Source: Thermodesulfobacteriota bacterium (GTDB taxonomy: Bacteria > Desulfobacterota > Desulfobacteria > Desulfobacterales > Desulfosudaceae). Taken from it: 64,000 bases of DNA. A program made the position numbers and the translations under genes. The stretch lies in NCBI GenBank assembly GCA_040753795.1, contig JBFMDX010000007.1:154723-218722 (forward strand). Direction: 5' to 3'. This document shows, piece by piece, positions 28,628-38,687 of this stretch; within the stretch, counting starts at the first letter, position 1; every line of letters begins with the position of its first letter. The notes beneath the pieces were generated by a model. It did not search any database. It was not told the origin of the DNA and worked only from the letters and a program-made list of their open reading frames with translations.

Positions 28628-29758
28628 ATGTGCCGGTTATTCGCCATCACCAGTGAAACCCCGCTGTCCCCTATCGTGGCGCTGGAAGCGCTGGACGTCA
28701 TGAGGGAGGGCCACGACGGCTCCGGCGTCGGCCTTTTTTTACGGGACCTCGGCGGGCCGTTTGAAAAAATCAAAAACTCCCCGGTGCTGTCGGGTATCTT
28801 CACCGCCGACGGCCTGCGCCGGCTGGACCATTTTATGATGGACATCGGCTTTCTGACCAAGCATAAAATATCCATCAAGATTCCCAAAGCCCAGCCCCAG
28901 GGAATCCCCCGGCGTGACGTGTACCTGATCCGGGCCTATGAATATCCCGATGAGTGGGATAAATTGACCTGGGAGGAGACCCAGAACCGGCTGACCCGGA
29001 TCCGGCTGCAGCTGGTGGAAATGGGCAGTGAAAAAGAGGACATGGTGGTCTTTTCCTTCTGGCCGGACGTGATCATGATCAAGGAAATCGGCGACCCCCT
29101 GACCGTGGCCCGGTACCTGGACCTTGACCGGGAGGAACTGCACGCCCGGGTAATCATGGCCCAGGGACGGCAGAACACCAACTATGCCATCAACCTGTAT
29201 GCCTGCCACCCCTTTTTCCTGCACGGGTACGCCACCATGACCAACGGTGAGAACACCGCCTTTGTCCCCATCAAGGAATATTTGATGTCCCGGGGGTTTG
29301 ACGGTTATTCGGGTTTTTATTCCGACTCCGAGGTCTTTACCCATATCCTGCACTACACCATGGAAAGGCTCGGCCTGGGGATAGACGCCTACAAGCATAT
29401 CATCACCCCCCTGCAGGACGAGGACATCGCGCGGCATCCCAGCGCCGCCCTGCTGAAGCAGTTGAAACAAACCTGCCGCCGGCTGATCATCGACGGCCCC
29501 AACTGCACCATCGGCTGCCTGCCGGACCACTCCCTGTTCATGGCCCAGGACAGGAAAAAACTGCGCCCGGGCGTGGTCGGAGGGTACCCCGGCCGATACG
29601 CTTTTTCTTCGGAAATCTGCGGCCTTGACGCCGTTCTGCCCTACCGGGATAAAAGCCGGGACATTCAACCCATGCATTTGGATACCGCCCTGGTGGGACC
29701 GGATCGCAAGGAGATTCAATTATGTCGTCAAACGGAAGCATTGGACCTTCCCAATTAA
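28628..29758 (+). CDS. Glutamate synthase, glutaminase (class II amidotransferase) subunit
   Basis: A 376-residue protein beginning Met-Cys, so Cys2 becomes the N-terminal nucleophile of the class II glutamine amidotransferase fold (MCRLFAITSE, then GHDGSGVGLF). It corresponds to the first domain of a normal GltB, here a free subunit as in archaeal-type split glutamate synthases. GGAAGGAAG precedes the ATG. It overlaps the FMN subunit gene by 37 bp, so translation is coupled. It releases ammonia from glutamine, to be channelled to the FMN subunit. Confidence 0.9.
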   Translation: MCRLFAITSETPLSPIVALEALDVMREGHDGSGVGLFLRDLGGPFEKIKNSPVLSGIFTADGLRRLDHFMMDIGFLTKHKISIKIPKAQPQGIPRRDVYLIRAYEYPDEWDKLTWEETQNRLTRIRLQLVEMGSEKEDMVVFSFWPDVIMIKEIGDPLTVARYLDLDREELHARVIMAQGRQNTNYAINLYACHPFFLHGYATMTNGENTAFVPIKEYLMSRGFDGYSGFYSDSEVFTHILHYTMERLGLGIDAYKHIITPLQDEDIARHPSAALLKQLKQTCRRLIIDGPNCTIGCLPDHSLFMAQDRKKLRPGVVGGYPGRYAFSSEICGLDAVLPYRDKSRDIQPMHLDTALVGPDRKEIQLCRQTEALDLPN

Positions 29759-31356
29759 GCATCAAGGACCTGCCCTGGCAGATCGTATGGGACAAGGAAA
29801 AGTGCGCCCTCTGCGGCAAGTGCACGGCCGTCTGCCCGGTCCGCGCCCTGGAGCTGGGCGTGTTTCAGAAGCGGGCCATCACGCCGGTCATCGATATCCG
29901 CCAGGCCTCGGCCAGCAGCTTTTCCGTCTACTACGGCATCCGCCAGAAGACGGCCCCGGAAAACGCCTGTATCGGCTGCGGCATGTGCAGCCTGGTCTGT
30001 CCCAATGACGCCATCCTGCCGGTTCGCGGTGACGAGGCCGACAAGCTGGTCTTTCACATCAATCAGGGCGGGGCGCCCCGGCGACGCGGCGGCCGCCGCA
30101 ACGCGCCCGGCGGCATTCTGGACCGCATCAAGTTCATCCGCATTTCCATGCTGACCGACCCGGCCCTGGATGCCGGCCGCCACGAATTTGAATTCCGCAC
30201 CCTGCTGGGACGGGTGCTGACGCCGGAAGAGAACCTGCGTCATCTGAAAGAAAACGGCTGGATTCCGCCGGTCCGGGAAATCTATCCCCTGATCATCGGC
30301 GGCATGTCCTTCGGCGCCCTCTCGCCGCCCATGTGGGAAGGCCTGCAGATGGGCGTAGCCTACCTGAATGAGGAAATGCACATGCCGGTGCGCATGTGTA
30401 CCGGTGAAGGCGGCTGCCCGCCCCGGCTGCTGCGCAGCCGTTTCCTGCAGTATGTCATCCTGCAGATCGCCAGCGGCTACTTCGGCTGGGACGAGATCAT
30501 TCACGCCATTCCGGAAATGAAGGTCGATCCCTGCGCCGTGGAAATCAAGTACGGCCAGGGCGCCAAGCCCGGCGACGGCGGCCTGCTCATGTGGAACAAG
30601 GTCAACAAACTCATCGCCGCCATCCGCGGCGTTCCGGAAGGCGTCAACCTGCCCAGCCCGCCCACCCACCAGACCAAATACTCCATCGAGGAGGCGGTGG
30701 CCAAAATGATCCAGTCCATGTACATGGCCTGGGGCTTCCGGGTGCCGGTGTATCCGAAAATTTCGGCCACCTCCACCACCCTGGCGGTGCTCAACAACCT
30801 GACCCGGAACACCTACGCCGCCGGCCTGGCCATCGACGGTGAAGACGGCGGCACCGGCGCGGCTTACAACGTGTCCTTGAACACCATGGGTCATCCCATC
30901 GCCAGCAACATCCGGGACTGCTACCAGAACCTGGTACGGCTGGGCATGCAGAACGAACTGCCCCTGTTCGCCGGCGGTGGCGTCGGCAAGAGCGGCAACC
31001 TGGCGGCCAACGCCGCCGCCCTGATCATGCTCGGCGCCAGCGGGGTCCAGACCGGCAAATACATCATGCAGGCCGCCGCCGGGTGCCTCGGCTCCGAGTC
31101 CGACCGCTGCAATATCTGCAACGTCGGCCTCTGCCCCAAGGGCATCACCTCCCAGGATCCCCGGCTGTACCGCCGCCTGGACGCGGAGCAGGTGGCCCAG
31201 CGAGTGGTGGACGTATTCGTCAGCTTTGATACGGAATTTAAAAAAATAATCGCGCCCCTGGGACGGTCCACCTCGCTTCCCATCGGCATGTCCGATGCGC
31301 TGGGCATCGACGACCAGGCGGCGGCGGAACGGTTGCAGATCAAATATGTGGTGTAG
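29722..31356 (+). CDS. gltB: Glutamate synthase, ferredoxin-FMN synthase subunit
   Basis: A 544-residue protein. Residues about 25-100 hold two [4Fe-4S] ferredoxin motifs (CALCGKCTAVCP and CIGCGMCSLVCP). The rest is the FMN-binding glutamate synthase barrel: GGMSFGALSPPMWEGLQ, KYGQGAKPGDGG, DGEDGGTGAAYN and the [3Fe-4S] region CNICNVGLCPKGI. AAGGAG lies 8 nt before the ATG at 29722, inside the preceding gene. The N-terminal ferredoxin domain is absent from bacterial NADPH-GltB and points to an archaeal-like electron path. It makes glutamate from 2-oxoglutarate and ammonia. Confidence 0.94.
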   Translation: MSSNGSIGPSQLSIKDLPWQIVWDKEKCALCGKCTAVCPVRALELGVFQKRAITPVIDIRQASASSFSVYYGIRQKTAPENACIGCGMCSLVCPNDAILPVRGDEADKLVFHINQGGAPRRRGGRRNAPGGILDRIKFIRISMLTDPALDAGRHEFEFRTLLGRVLTPEENLRHLKENGWIPPVREIYPLIIGGMSFGALSPPMWEGLQMGVAYLNEEMHMPVRMCTGEGGCPPRLLRSRFLQYVILQIASGYFGWDEIIHAIPEMKVDPCAVEIKYGQGAKPGDGGLLMWNKVNKLIAAIRGVPEGVNLPSPPTHQTKYSIEEAVAKMIQSMYMAWGFRVPVYPKISATSTTLAVLNNLTRNTYAAGLAIDGEDGGTGAAYNVSLNTMGHPIASNIRDCYQNLVRLGMQNELPLFAGGGVGKSGNLAANAAALIMLGASGVQTGKYIMQAAAGCLGSESDRCNICNVGLCPKGITSQDPRLYRRLDAEQVAQRVVDVFVSFDTEFKKIIAPLGRSTSLPIGMSDALGIDDQAAAERLQIKYVV

Positions 31357-31383
31357 TCAGAGAAAACGCGGGAGAAACCATTC

Positions 31384-33723
31384 ATGAGCAGTCCTGGTTT
31401 TTATCTTATCTCCGGGAAGGATAACGGTATCCGTATCGAATCCCGGGTTATGGAAGAACGCTTGCAGCAGGCGGTGGAGCGGGGCGAGCGGCGGATCGCC
31501 GTGGAGGCCTTCGGTCAGCACGGCATCGGCGGACGCCTGTGGAAGGCGGGCAGCGAACCGGTCCGGGTGAAAATCACCGGCCAGGCCGGCCAGCGGGCCG
31601 GCGCCATGGGGTTTCCCAACACCTTTATCGAGATCATGGGGCCCGCTTCCGACGACGTCGGCTGGCTGAACGCCGGCGCGACCATTGTCGTCCACGGTCA
31701 GGCCGGAAACGGCGTAGCCAACGCCATGGCCCAGGGGAAAATTTACGTGGCCGGCAATATCGGTTCCCGGGGCATGACCATGACCAAACACAACCCCCGT
31801 TTCGCCCCGCCGGAATTATGGGTTCTGGGATCGGTCGGCGACTATTTCGGCGAATTCATGGCCGGCGGCATCGCCGTGGTCTGCGGCGTCGATCCCCAGA
31901 CGCCGGACAACGTCCTGGGCTACCGGCCACTGGTCGGCATGGTCGGCGGCAGCGTTTATTTCCGCGGGCCGCATGGCGGATACAGCGCCGCCGATGCCGA
32001 CATCCGCGCCCCTTCCGACGAAGACTGGCGGTGGCTTTGCGAAAACATGGCCGCTTTTCTTTCCAGCATCAATCGCGCCAACCTGCTGGAACGACTTACC
32101 GTCCGCGACGAATGGCAGTTGCTTACGGCCCGTGGCCCCGGTGAGAAGAAAACATCAAGCCCGCGATCCATGGCCGATTTCCGGTCCGGCACCTGGGACA
32201 GGGAGCTGGGAAAAGGCGGCCTGATCGGCGATCTGACCACCATCGCACGGGACCCCATTCCTTTGATTACCACCGGGGTGATGCGACGGTATGTTCCTGT
32301 CTGGGAAAACCGGCGCTTTCGGGCCCCCTGCCAGGCGGCCTGCCCGGCCGGCATTCCGGTCCAGGAACGTTGGCGCATGATCCGCGACGGCCGGATGGAT
32401 GAGGCCGTTGAACTGGCCCTGGACTACACCCCTTTTCCGGCTTCGGTCTGCGGCTATTTATGCCCCAACCTCTGCATGGACGGCTGCACCCGCACCTCCT
32501 CCCTGATGAAACCGGTGGATGTGTCCCTGCTCGGCAGGGCCAGCATCAAGGCGGTGACGCCGGCTCCGGCTCCGAAGACCGGTCGCAGGATCGCCGTGAT
32601 CGGCGGCGGTCCGGCCGGCATCTCCGTGGCCTGGCAGTTAAACCGCCAGGGGCATGAGGCGGTGATTTACGATACCGAAAAAGTCCTCGGCGGCAAGATG
32701 ACGGCGGTGATCCCGGAATCCCGAATTCCCGGAGACGTGCTCGCCGCTGAAATCGACCGGGTCCGGCAGGTCATCCCGCAGGTGCATCTTCAGCGGAAAC
32801 TGACCAAAAAACAGATCGAACAGATTAAAAAGGAATCCGACTACGTGGTGCTGGCCACCGGCGCCTGGAAGCCCCGGTCGATTCCCGTTCCCGGAAAGGA
32901 ACGACTGATCACGGCCTTAAACTTTCTGGCCGACGCCAGATCCGGAAAACAAAAGCCCGGAAAACGCGTCGTCATTATCGGGGCCGGCAACGTGGGCTGC
33001 GACGTGGCCACCGAGGCCCATCGCCTGGGAGCGGAGCAGATTACGCTGATCGACGTGCAGCAGCCGGCCTCCTTCGGCAAGGAGCGGGAGGCGGCCGAGG
33101 CTATCGGCGCCCGGTTCCGCTGGCCCTGTTTCACCAAGGAAATCACCGCCGGGGGCGTGGTGCTCGACAGCGGCGAACTGATCCCGGCCGATACCGTGGT
33201 CATCTCCATCGGCGACGCGCCGGAAACGGATTTTCTGCCCGCCTCCGTGACCCTGGCAGGCGGTTTTATCCGGGTTGACGACTATTACCGGACTTCCGAT
33301 GAGAAGATCTTCGCCATCGGCGACATGGTCAAACCCGGCCTGCTGACCGACGCCATCGGCGCCGGCAGGCGGACGGCCGAGACGATCAATGCCCTGCTGG
33401 CGGGGAAAACCCCGGCCGCGGTTGACAACCGGCCGACCATTGACAAGCGCCGGGTGCACCTGGCCTATTTTGATCCGCGGCTGTCGTCCTTCACGGACAC
33501 CGGCCAGTGCGGTTCCCAGTGCGCCTCCTGCGGCGACTGCCGGGACTGCGGCATCTGCGTCGCCGTCTGTCCGCGGGCGGCCATCAGCCGTAAGGAAACG
33601 TTGGATGAAACCGGGTATGCCTATGTGGTGGATGAAAACCTGTGCATCGGGTGCGGCTTCTGTGCCGGAGCCTGCCCGTGCGGCGTATGGGGAATGACAG
33701 CCAATGAACCGCTTGACATGTAA
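31384..33723 (+). CDS. gltD: Fused GltB C-terminal GXGXG domain and GltD-like NAD(P)H oxidoreductase
   Basis: A 779-residue fusion. Residues about 1-250 form the GXGXG beta-helix that normally ends GltB (GQAGQRAGAMG, HGQAGNGVANAM, GNIGSRGMTM). Residues about 310-390 hold the four-cysteine clusters of GltD (APCQAACPAG, CGYLCPNLCMDGC). Residues about 400-680 contain the FAD site IGGGPAGISVA and the nucleotide site IIGAGNVGCDVA. Residues about 710-770 add two ferredoxin motifs (CRDCGICVAVCP, CIGCGFCAGACP), preceded by extra cysteines. It supplies electrons to the FMN subunit. It overlaps purF by 20 bp. Confidence 0.93.
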   Translation: MSSPGFYLISGKDNGIRIESRVMEERLQQAVERGERRIAVEAFGQHGIGGRLWKAGSEPVRVKITGQAGQRAGAMGFPNTFIEIMGPASDDVGWLNAGATIVVHGQAGNGVANAMAQGKIYVAGNIGSRGMTMTKHNPRFAPPELWVLGSVGDYFGEFMAGGIAVVCGVDPQTPDNVLGYRPLVGMVGGSVYFRGPHGGYSAADADIRAPSDEDWRWLCENMAAFLSSINRANLLERLTVRDEWQLLTARGPGEKKTSSPRSMADFRSGTWDRELGKGGLIGDLTTIARDPIPLITTGVMRRYVPVWENRRFRAPCQAACPAGIPVQERWRMIRDGRMDEAVELALDYTPFPASVCGYLCPNLCMDGCTRTSSLMKPVDVSLLGRASIKAVTPAPAPKTGRRIAVIGGGPAGISVAWQLNRQGHEAVIYDTEKVLGGKMTAVIPESRIPGDVLAAEIDRVRQVIPQVHLQRKLTKKQIEQIKKESDYVVLATGAWKPRSIPVPGKERLITALNFLADARSGKQKPGKRVVIIGAGNVGCDVATEAHRLGAEQITLIDVQQPASFGKEREAAEAIGARFRWPCFTKEITAGGVVLDSGELIPADTVVISIGDAPETDFLPASVTLAGGFIRVDDYYRTSDEKIFAIGDMVKPGLLTDAIGAGRRTAETINALLAGKTPAAVDNRPTIDKRRVHLAYFDPRLSSFTDTGQCGSQCASCGDCRDCGICVAVCPRAAISRKETLDETGYAYVVDENLCIGCGFCAGACPCGVWGMTANEPLDM

Positions 33724-35125
33724 CATGGACAAACCCCGGGAGGCCTGCGGCGTCTTCGGCATTCACGCCCACCCCGAAGCCGGTAAGATCACCTATTTCG
33801 GCCTGTATGCCCTGCAGCACCGGGGCCAGGAGAGTGCCGGCATCGCCGTGGCCCGGAACCGCTGCATCACCACCCACAACGGTATGGGCCTGGTCTCCGA
33901 CGTCTTCCGCATGGACCACCTGGAAAAGCTTAACGGCGGCAGCGCCATCGGCCATGTCCGCTATTCCACCACCGGCAGCTCCACCCTGGTCAACACCCAG
34001 CCCCTGACCGTCCATTACATGAACAACGATTACGCCCTGGCCCACAACGGCAACCTGGTCAACGCCCATATTTTAAAACAGGAACTGGAGCAGGACGGGT
34101 CCATCTTCCGCTCCACCATGGACAGCGAACTGGCCCTGCATATTTTCATCAAAAATCTGAAATTCGGCTTTGAACAGGCCCTGCTGAACATGGTCGCCCG
34201 CATTAAAGGCGCCTACTCCTTTGTACTGCTGACCGGCCGCGGCGAGGTCGTCGGCATCAAGGATCCCAACGGTCTGCGGCCCCTGTGCCTGGGAATGCTG
34301 AACGGCCATTACGTACTGGCCTCGGAATCCTGTGCCCTGGACCTGCTTCAGGCGGAATTTGTCCGCGAACTGGAGCCCGGCGAGATCGTCATCATCGACG
34401 ATACCGGTATCCGCAGCCTGTTCGGCGAGCCGCCCCGGCGACGGACCTTCTGCATTTTCGAATACATCTATTTCGCCCGGCCGGACAGTACCATTTACGG
34501 CCGCAATGTTTATCAGACCCGCAAGGCCCATGGCCGGCAACTGGCCAGGGAAGCGCCGGTATCGGCCGACCTGGTCATGCCCTTTCCGGATTCCGGCAAT
34601 TACGCCGCCCTGGGCTACTGCGAGGAGTCCGGCCTGCCTTACGAGATCGCCATGATCCGCAATCATTACATCGGCCGGACCTTCATCCAGCCGACCCAGA
34701 ACATGCGCGACTTCGGCGTGCGGATCAAGCTCAACCCGGTCCGGGAACTGTTAAAGGGAAAAGAAATCATCATCATCGAGGATTCCATCATCCGGGGAAC
34801 CACCGCCCGCACCCGCATCAAAGCCCTGCGGGAACTGGGCGTCAAAAAAATTCACATGCGCGTCAGTTGCCCGCCGCACCGGTTCCCCTGCTATTACGGC
34901 ATTGATTTTTCCACCCGGGGCGAGCTCATCGCCGCCACCAAGACGGTCAGGGAACTCGAGTCCTTTATCGGCCTGGACTCCCTGCACTACCTTTCCCTGG
35001 AAGGGCTGCTGGAATCGACCACTGCCGGCAGCCCGGCGGAAAAAGAGCAATTCTGCAAGGCCTGTTTTGACGGCCAATACCCGGTGCCTATCGAGGCCGG
35101 GGTATCCAAGGGGTGCCTGGAATAG
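33704..35125 (+). CDS. purF: Amidophosphoribosyltransferase PurF
   Basis: A 473-residue PurF that makes phosphoribosylamine from PRPP and glutamine, first step of purine synthesis. The mature N-terminus should be the Cys in REACGVFGIH, after removal of a short propeptide. PRPP loop IIIIEDSIIRGTTART. Cysteines in CIFEYIYFARPDS, CPPHRFPC and FCKACF match the [4Fe-4S] ligands of the Bacillus-type enzyme. ATG 33704 overlaps gltD; ATG 33725 (MDKPREAC) is an equally good start. Its last 79 bp are duplicated at 40539-40617. Confidence 0.96.
   Translation: MNRLTCNMDKPREACGVFGIHAHPEAGKITYFGLYALQHRGQESAGIAVARNRCITTHNGMGLVSDVFRMDHLEKLNGGSAIGHVRYSTTGSSTLVNTQPLTVHYMNNDYALAHNGNLVNAHILKQELEQDGSIFRSTMDSELALHIFIKNLKFGFEQALLNMVARIKGAYSFVLLTGRGEVVGIKDPNGLRPLCLGMLNGHYVLASESCALDLLQAEFVRELEPGEIVIIDDTGIRSLFGEPPRRRTFCIFEYIYFARPDSTIYGRNVYQTRKAHGRQLAREAPVSADLVMPFPDSGNYAALGYCEESGLPYEIAMIRNHYIGRTFIQPTQNMRDFGVRIKLNPVRELLKGKEIIIIEDSIIRGTTARTRIKALRELGVKKIHMRVSCPPHRFPCYYGIDFSTRGELIAATKTVRELESFIGLDSLHYLSLEGLLESTTAGSPAEKEQFCKACFDGQYPVPIEAGVSKGCLE
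35047..35125 (+). repeat. Direct repeat, left copy (purF 3' end)
   Basis: 79 bp ending in the purF stop codon, repeated at 40539-40617 with two mismatches. The copies bracket the block of secreted-protein genes. Confidence 0.85.
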
Positions 35126-35154
35126 AGAGCTTTGGGGTTTGTGTCGCAACCTGC

Positions 35155-35472
35155 CTACTGATTTGAAGCCGGTTTCATGATGGCGGGGCCATCATTATAG
35201 TAGAGCGTGTAGACTGCGACATAGCCCTGCTCTTCCTCGTTGCGGGATACTTCCACGTATTCAGAAGTAATCTTCACGACCGTCCACCCGTCAACCTCGT
35301 CACCTTTACGTACCGTCCATTCATCTCCGGTATCGGCATCAACCAGAACGGCTGTTTCCGCATTCTCCATTTGCGGATCATGCCGAAAATCCCTGGCCTG
35401 TAAATTTTCACCACAGGCGACCCCGACGATCACGATTACAAAAAACAGGCTGTATATGATGATTTTATGCAT
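35155..35472 (-). CDS. Small putative lipoprotein
   Basis: A 105-residue protein with a hydrophobic leader ending in VIVGVAC, a fair lipobox, so it is probably a lipoprotein. The mature part has a short SH3-like or KOW-like pattern (GDEWTVRKGDEVDGWTVVKITSEYVEVSRNEE), as in small PilP/SH3-type envelope domains; this is a loose resemblance. AGGAAGTATG fits a ribosome site and start. No family is recognised. It lies at the left edge of the block bounded by purF repeats. Confidence 0.6.
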   Translation of the reverse strand: MHKIIIYSLFFVIVIVGVACGENLQARDFRHDPQMENAETAVLVDADTGDEWTVRKGDEVDGWTVVKITSEYVEVSRNEEEQGYVAVYTLYYNDGPAIMKPASNQ

Positions 35473-35520
35473 ACTTCCTCCCGTCTATTTTAAATGAACG
35501 CGCCAATCGCGGAAAACCCG

Positions 35521-38036
35521 TCAATCCGTATAAGAACAGACCGACCCGCTGGGATAAGGCGTGTTGATAGAAATAAAGCCTCCCCATGAGTAGAAGCCGT
35601 TGTACGGCTTAAACCATGGCACATGCCGGATCCAGCAGGGGCTTGTCGAGCAGGTTGGAAAACTGTTGTAGTAAACCATCTGATTTTTGATGCCCGTTAA
35701 ATATATCGAGCTGTAGTAATTGATATTGCTGTGACTGAAGGGATCCGCGTCCTGCACCTTCGTCACCCGACCCGATACATCAATGACGCCTGACCGGGCG
35801 TAATCACAAAGCGCAAGCACCGGGCGGGCGGTAGCACCCGCATCCAGATATGGGGTTGTATAAGTTGTACCTCCGATCCGGAGAGCAAGGTCTCTTAACG
35901 CATGGGCATAAACATCTCTGTCGGCAACGCCGTCACCGTCTGTATCCCCGGCCTCGATTGCCCCGGCCGATCCGGCGTCATATAGCTTGTTATACAGGCA
36001 TATTTTATCCATCCGGTTAGTGATATCCACGGGCGTCGGCTCCGAAATATCCTTATATCCCAGGCACAACGCATTGGATTTATCTCCCACGGTCCCGTTA
36101 TAGATCAGGAAGAGATGGACATCCGTGGCCCACAACGGCAATTCCGTGGGCAGGTTAAACTCCAGCCGCGTGGAAACCCCGCTGGGAAGGGAGACGCCTT
36201 CTTTGCCGGCGACAATGCGGTAAAACGTATCGTTGCTGGTGGCGCCCGGCGGATAGGTAAACTGGTTTGATTGTCCCAGCCGGTATTTTACCTGAAGGGC
36301 CACCGAACCGCCGGTCATGTTGCCCGCCTGGGAGATGTTTTTGGCGTTGATCACGATCTTGTTAAACCCCAGGTGCGCCGGGTCATTGACATATCTGGGG
36401 TCTGATGTATCCGCATAATAGGGATGCCGGTCGGTTATGGCGTAAACCTTCTCCGTCGGCAGGGAAAGCTCTATCAGGGGGATGGTAATTTTTGAGGCGG
36501 CCACGGCATTGATTGTTTCCTGTCCCATGCGGCCTTTCATCACCAGCATAAATTCTCCGGGCACCTTGGCGTCTTGAGGAATGGCGAACAATTCCAGGGG
36601 ATTGCTTTGTCCTCCGGCCGCGACTGACATATAGGCGGCTGTCATATTGAAGATGTCTTCTTCGGTTGGATTAACGGCATCCTGCCAGGGATAGCTGTCC
36701 ACATTGTTGACGGGCACCCGTTCGTCATTGACATTGTCGTAATAGAGTTCAAACCGGCCCTGAATATCCTCATCCATGGGGTTGACAATGTAACACCCCT
36801 CGCCGTCAGCCGCCAGCTTCATGTTGCCGCGGAAAAAATAGTCAAGCAGGGAAGCGGAATATCCCACCGCCCGGGGAATGAGCTTGGCGGCGTAGTCGGC
36901 ATAACAGGTTTCATCCAAAAAAACAGGAAGTTGCCTGCTGCTGACATTAGGGAAATACTCTTTCCGGAAAGACTCCAAATAGCTGATGACCGCCAAATGG
37001 TTAATTTGCTCCCCAGGGTGACCATTGGTGCTTGATAGATATTGTCGGTCAAGATCGGGAATACCCTCCGGTACGTAATCAAGGATGACTTCACAATGTT
37101 CAGCCTTGGGGAAAGGAAAGTTTTGGGTAAACATGGTATATTCGCTAAGAAAATTAAAATTGGTGTATTCGGCCAATCCAAGCGTGTCCATGCCGATTCC
37201 GTTGTAACTTGCATTCAGTTGGTCCGTATCCCAGAATTGCGTTAAAAATGGATCGGTAAAATTTTCTTTTATTGCGCTTTCAAACCAAGGCGCTCTATTG
37301 TTCCGCTTGACATAAAATTCAAAGCCGTTTCCAAACCATTTCGATGGCCATTCTTTTTCTATCCGTACCATGGTATGGCCCTGGGAAAAATCATTGCGGA
37401 CATGGGCCGGCACAGCCATGTCTTGAAGAAGGTGAACAACCTGACCTATAGCCTGGAAGCAGTTGATCATGGATTCGTCCCGCGTACTTTCATCGGGCGC
37501 GACGTTCACCCCATTAAAATCTTTTCCCGTAAGATAAGCATAAAAGTGTTCTCTGGCACTGTCCCAGTCCCACTGGTTGGATTTCTGAACTTCATTATCT
37601 TTAATAAGCGGGTCGACCGACAAATATCCAGTTGCCAGGTGATATTTGATGCGATTTCACCCGGAGGATACTGTCCCATACCAAAGCCCCAGCACCACAA
37701 CTCTGTCAGCCAGCGAGTATCCGTTAATTCGGAATCACCCCAGCCTGATAGGGGATTATGAAAATGGTTGGATGCGCGGCATATAGGATCATCCTCAAGC
37801 ATAGCCCCCTTGCTGATTAGTTCTGTAACATACTGACCTTTAAAGAACGTCCCGGGCTGTTTTGGATCTCCCGATTTAGTAAAGCCAAAATTGCTCTGCA
37901 AATATTTATCAGCATTCGAAAAACGAACAGCATTTTTTGTTATGTTAGGATGTGTTATTTCGTCATTCCATGTATACCCATTCATGGGAAGTAACATCGC
38001 AATGCTCAATATTAATAAAAAGGAATATTTCTTCAT
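35521..38036 (-). pseudogene. Secreted zinc-dependent phospholipase C/S1-P1-like protein, frameshifted
   Basis: Two overlapping frames make one protein. The first (38036 to 37506) has a signal peptide (MKKYSFLLILSIAMLLPMNG), then YTWNDEITHPNITKNAV and FHNPLSGWGD. These supply the N-terminal Trp and His ligands of the Zn-phospholipase C/P1 nuclease fold. The second (37623 to 35521, opened by TTG) has FQAIGQVVHLLQDMAVPAH, the HxxxD ligand motif, then a long C-terminal part with beta-sandwich character and an Asp-rich DTDGDGVADRD calcium-like site. A one-base shift between about 37640 and 37670 joins them: the second frame reads NRIKYHLATGYLSVDPL just before the join. It is either a true pseudogene, a sequencing error or a recoding site. 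The gene overlaps the upstream lipoprotein gene by 4 bp. Confidence 0.7.
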
Positions 38037-38665
38037 TTTGGCGCTCCTGCTTTTTCCTGCTTTTCTTTTTTATTAAGGGCTTCTTTCTTCTTTTGTATAT
38101 CTTCCATCACCATCTCAATCTCTTCTCCGATTCCATCCAGACCACCGACTTCACCGGATAAAGAGTCTGTAAATTGTGCATGTCGAAGGAGTCTCTCTCT
38201 GGCCGTTGCTGTAAAAGGCTCAAGCTCAATAACCATCCCGTTTCTTACCTTAAAACCGGTTCTCTCCTTAACATCATCAGATGTTCTTGTCCCGTACTGA
38301 TCCGTAATTTTGATGGGTTCTCCTTGCAAAAAAACATTTTTAGCATCCCAACAGACATAACCTTTTTTATAAACTCCCATGCTAAAACTTTTTAAAAAAT
38401 ACTTGGGAATACTGAAGTATCCGTCTTTATTAGAGGTGTCTTTTGCCTCTTCTAAAATATACGTCCCGTCAGCGTAGGGAGCGAAAAGAGCGCCAATCTT
38501 CGTCCCGGTCCAGCTTATGGCAATGGACGCCCCTTCAATAGGATCGCCGGTTGTTGCATCCACCACCCTTCCTTTGACATTGTGGTGGATACCGCAACCC
38601 GTGATTAACAGACAGAAAACCAATAAAAGGAGAAACCATATGATTTTCAATCGGCTTGTCTTCAT
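38033..38665 (-). CDS. Lipoprotein with carboxypeptidase-regulatory-like domain
   Basis: A 210-residue lipoprotein: leader ending in the lipobox LLITGC. Residues about 28-115 form a carboxypeptidase-regulatory-like/transthyretin-like beta sandwich (VKGRVVDATTGDPIEGASIAI, then DGYFSIPKY). The C-terminal 45 residues are charged and helical (EEIEMVMEDIQKKKEALNKKEKQEK). Its end overlaps the start of the phospholipase-like gene (ATGA), so the two are co-translated. It may tether or assist the secreted partner, which is inference from position. Confidence 0.7.
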   Translation of the reverse strand: MKTSRLKIIWFLLLLVFCLLITGCGIHHNVKGRVVDATTGDPIEGASIAISWTGTKIGALFAPYADGTYILEEAKDTSNKDGYFSIPKYFLKSFSMGVYKKGYVCWDAKNVFLQGEPIKITDQYGTRTSDDVKERTGFKVRNGMVIELEPFTATARERLLRHAQFTDSLSGEVGGLDGIGEEIEMVMEDIQKKKEALNKKEKQEKAGAPK

Positions 38666-38687
38666 TTTTTTAATCCCCCCTTAATAA

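Noticed and set aside
27287..30894. Long minus-strand frames opposite glnA and gltB
   Set aside because: Typical antisense frames of high-GC genes; the sense products are well known enzymes.
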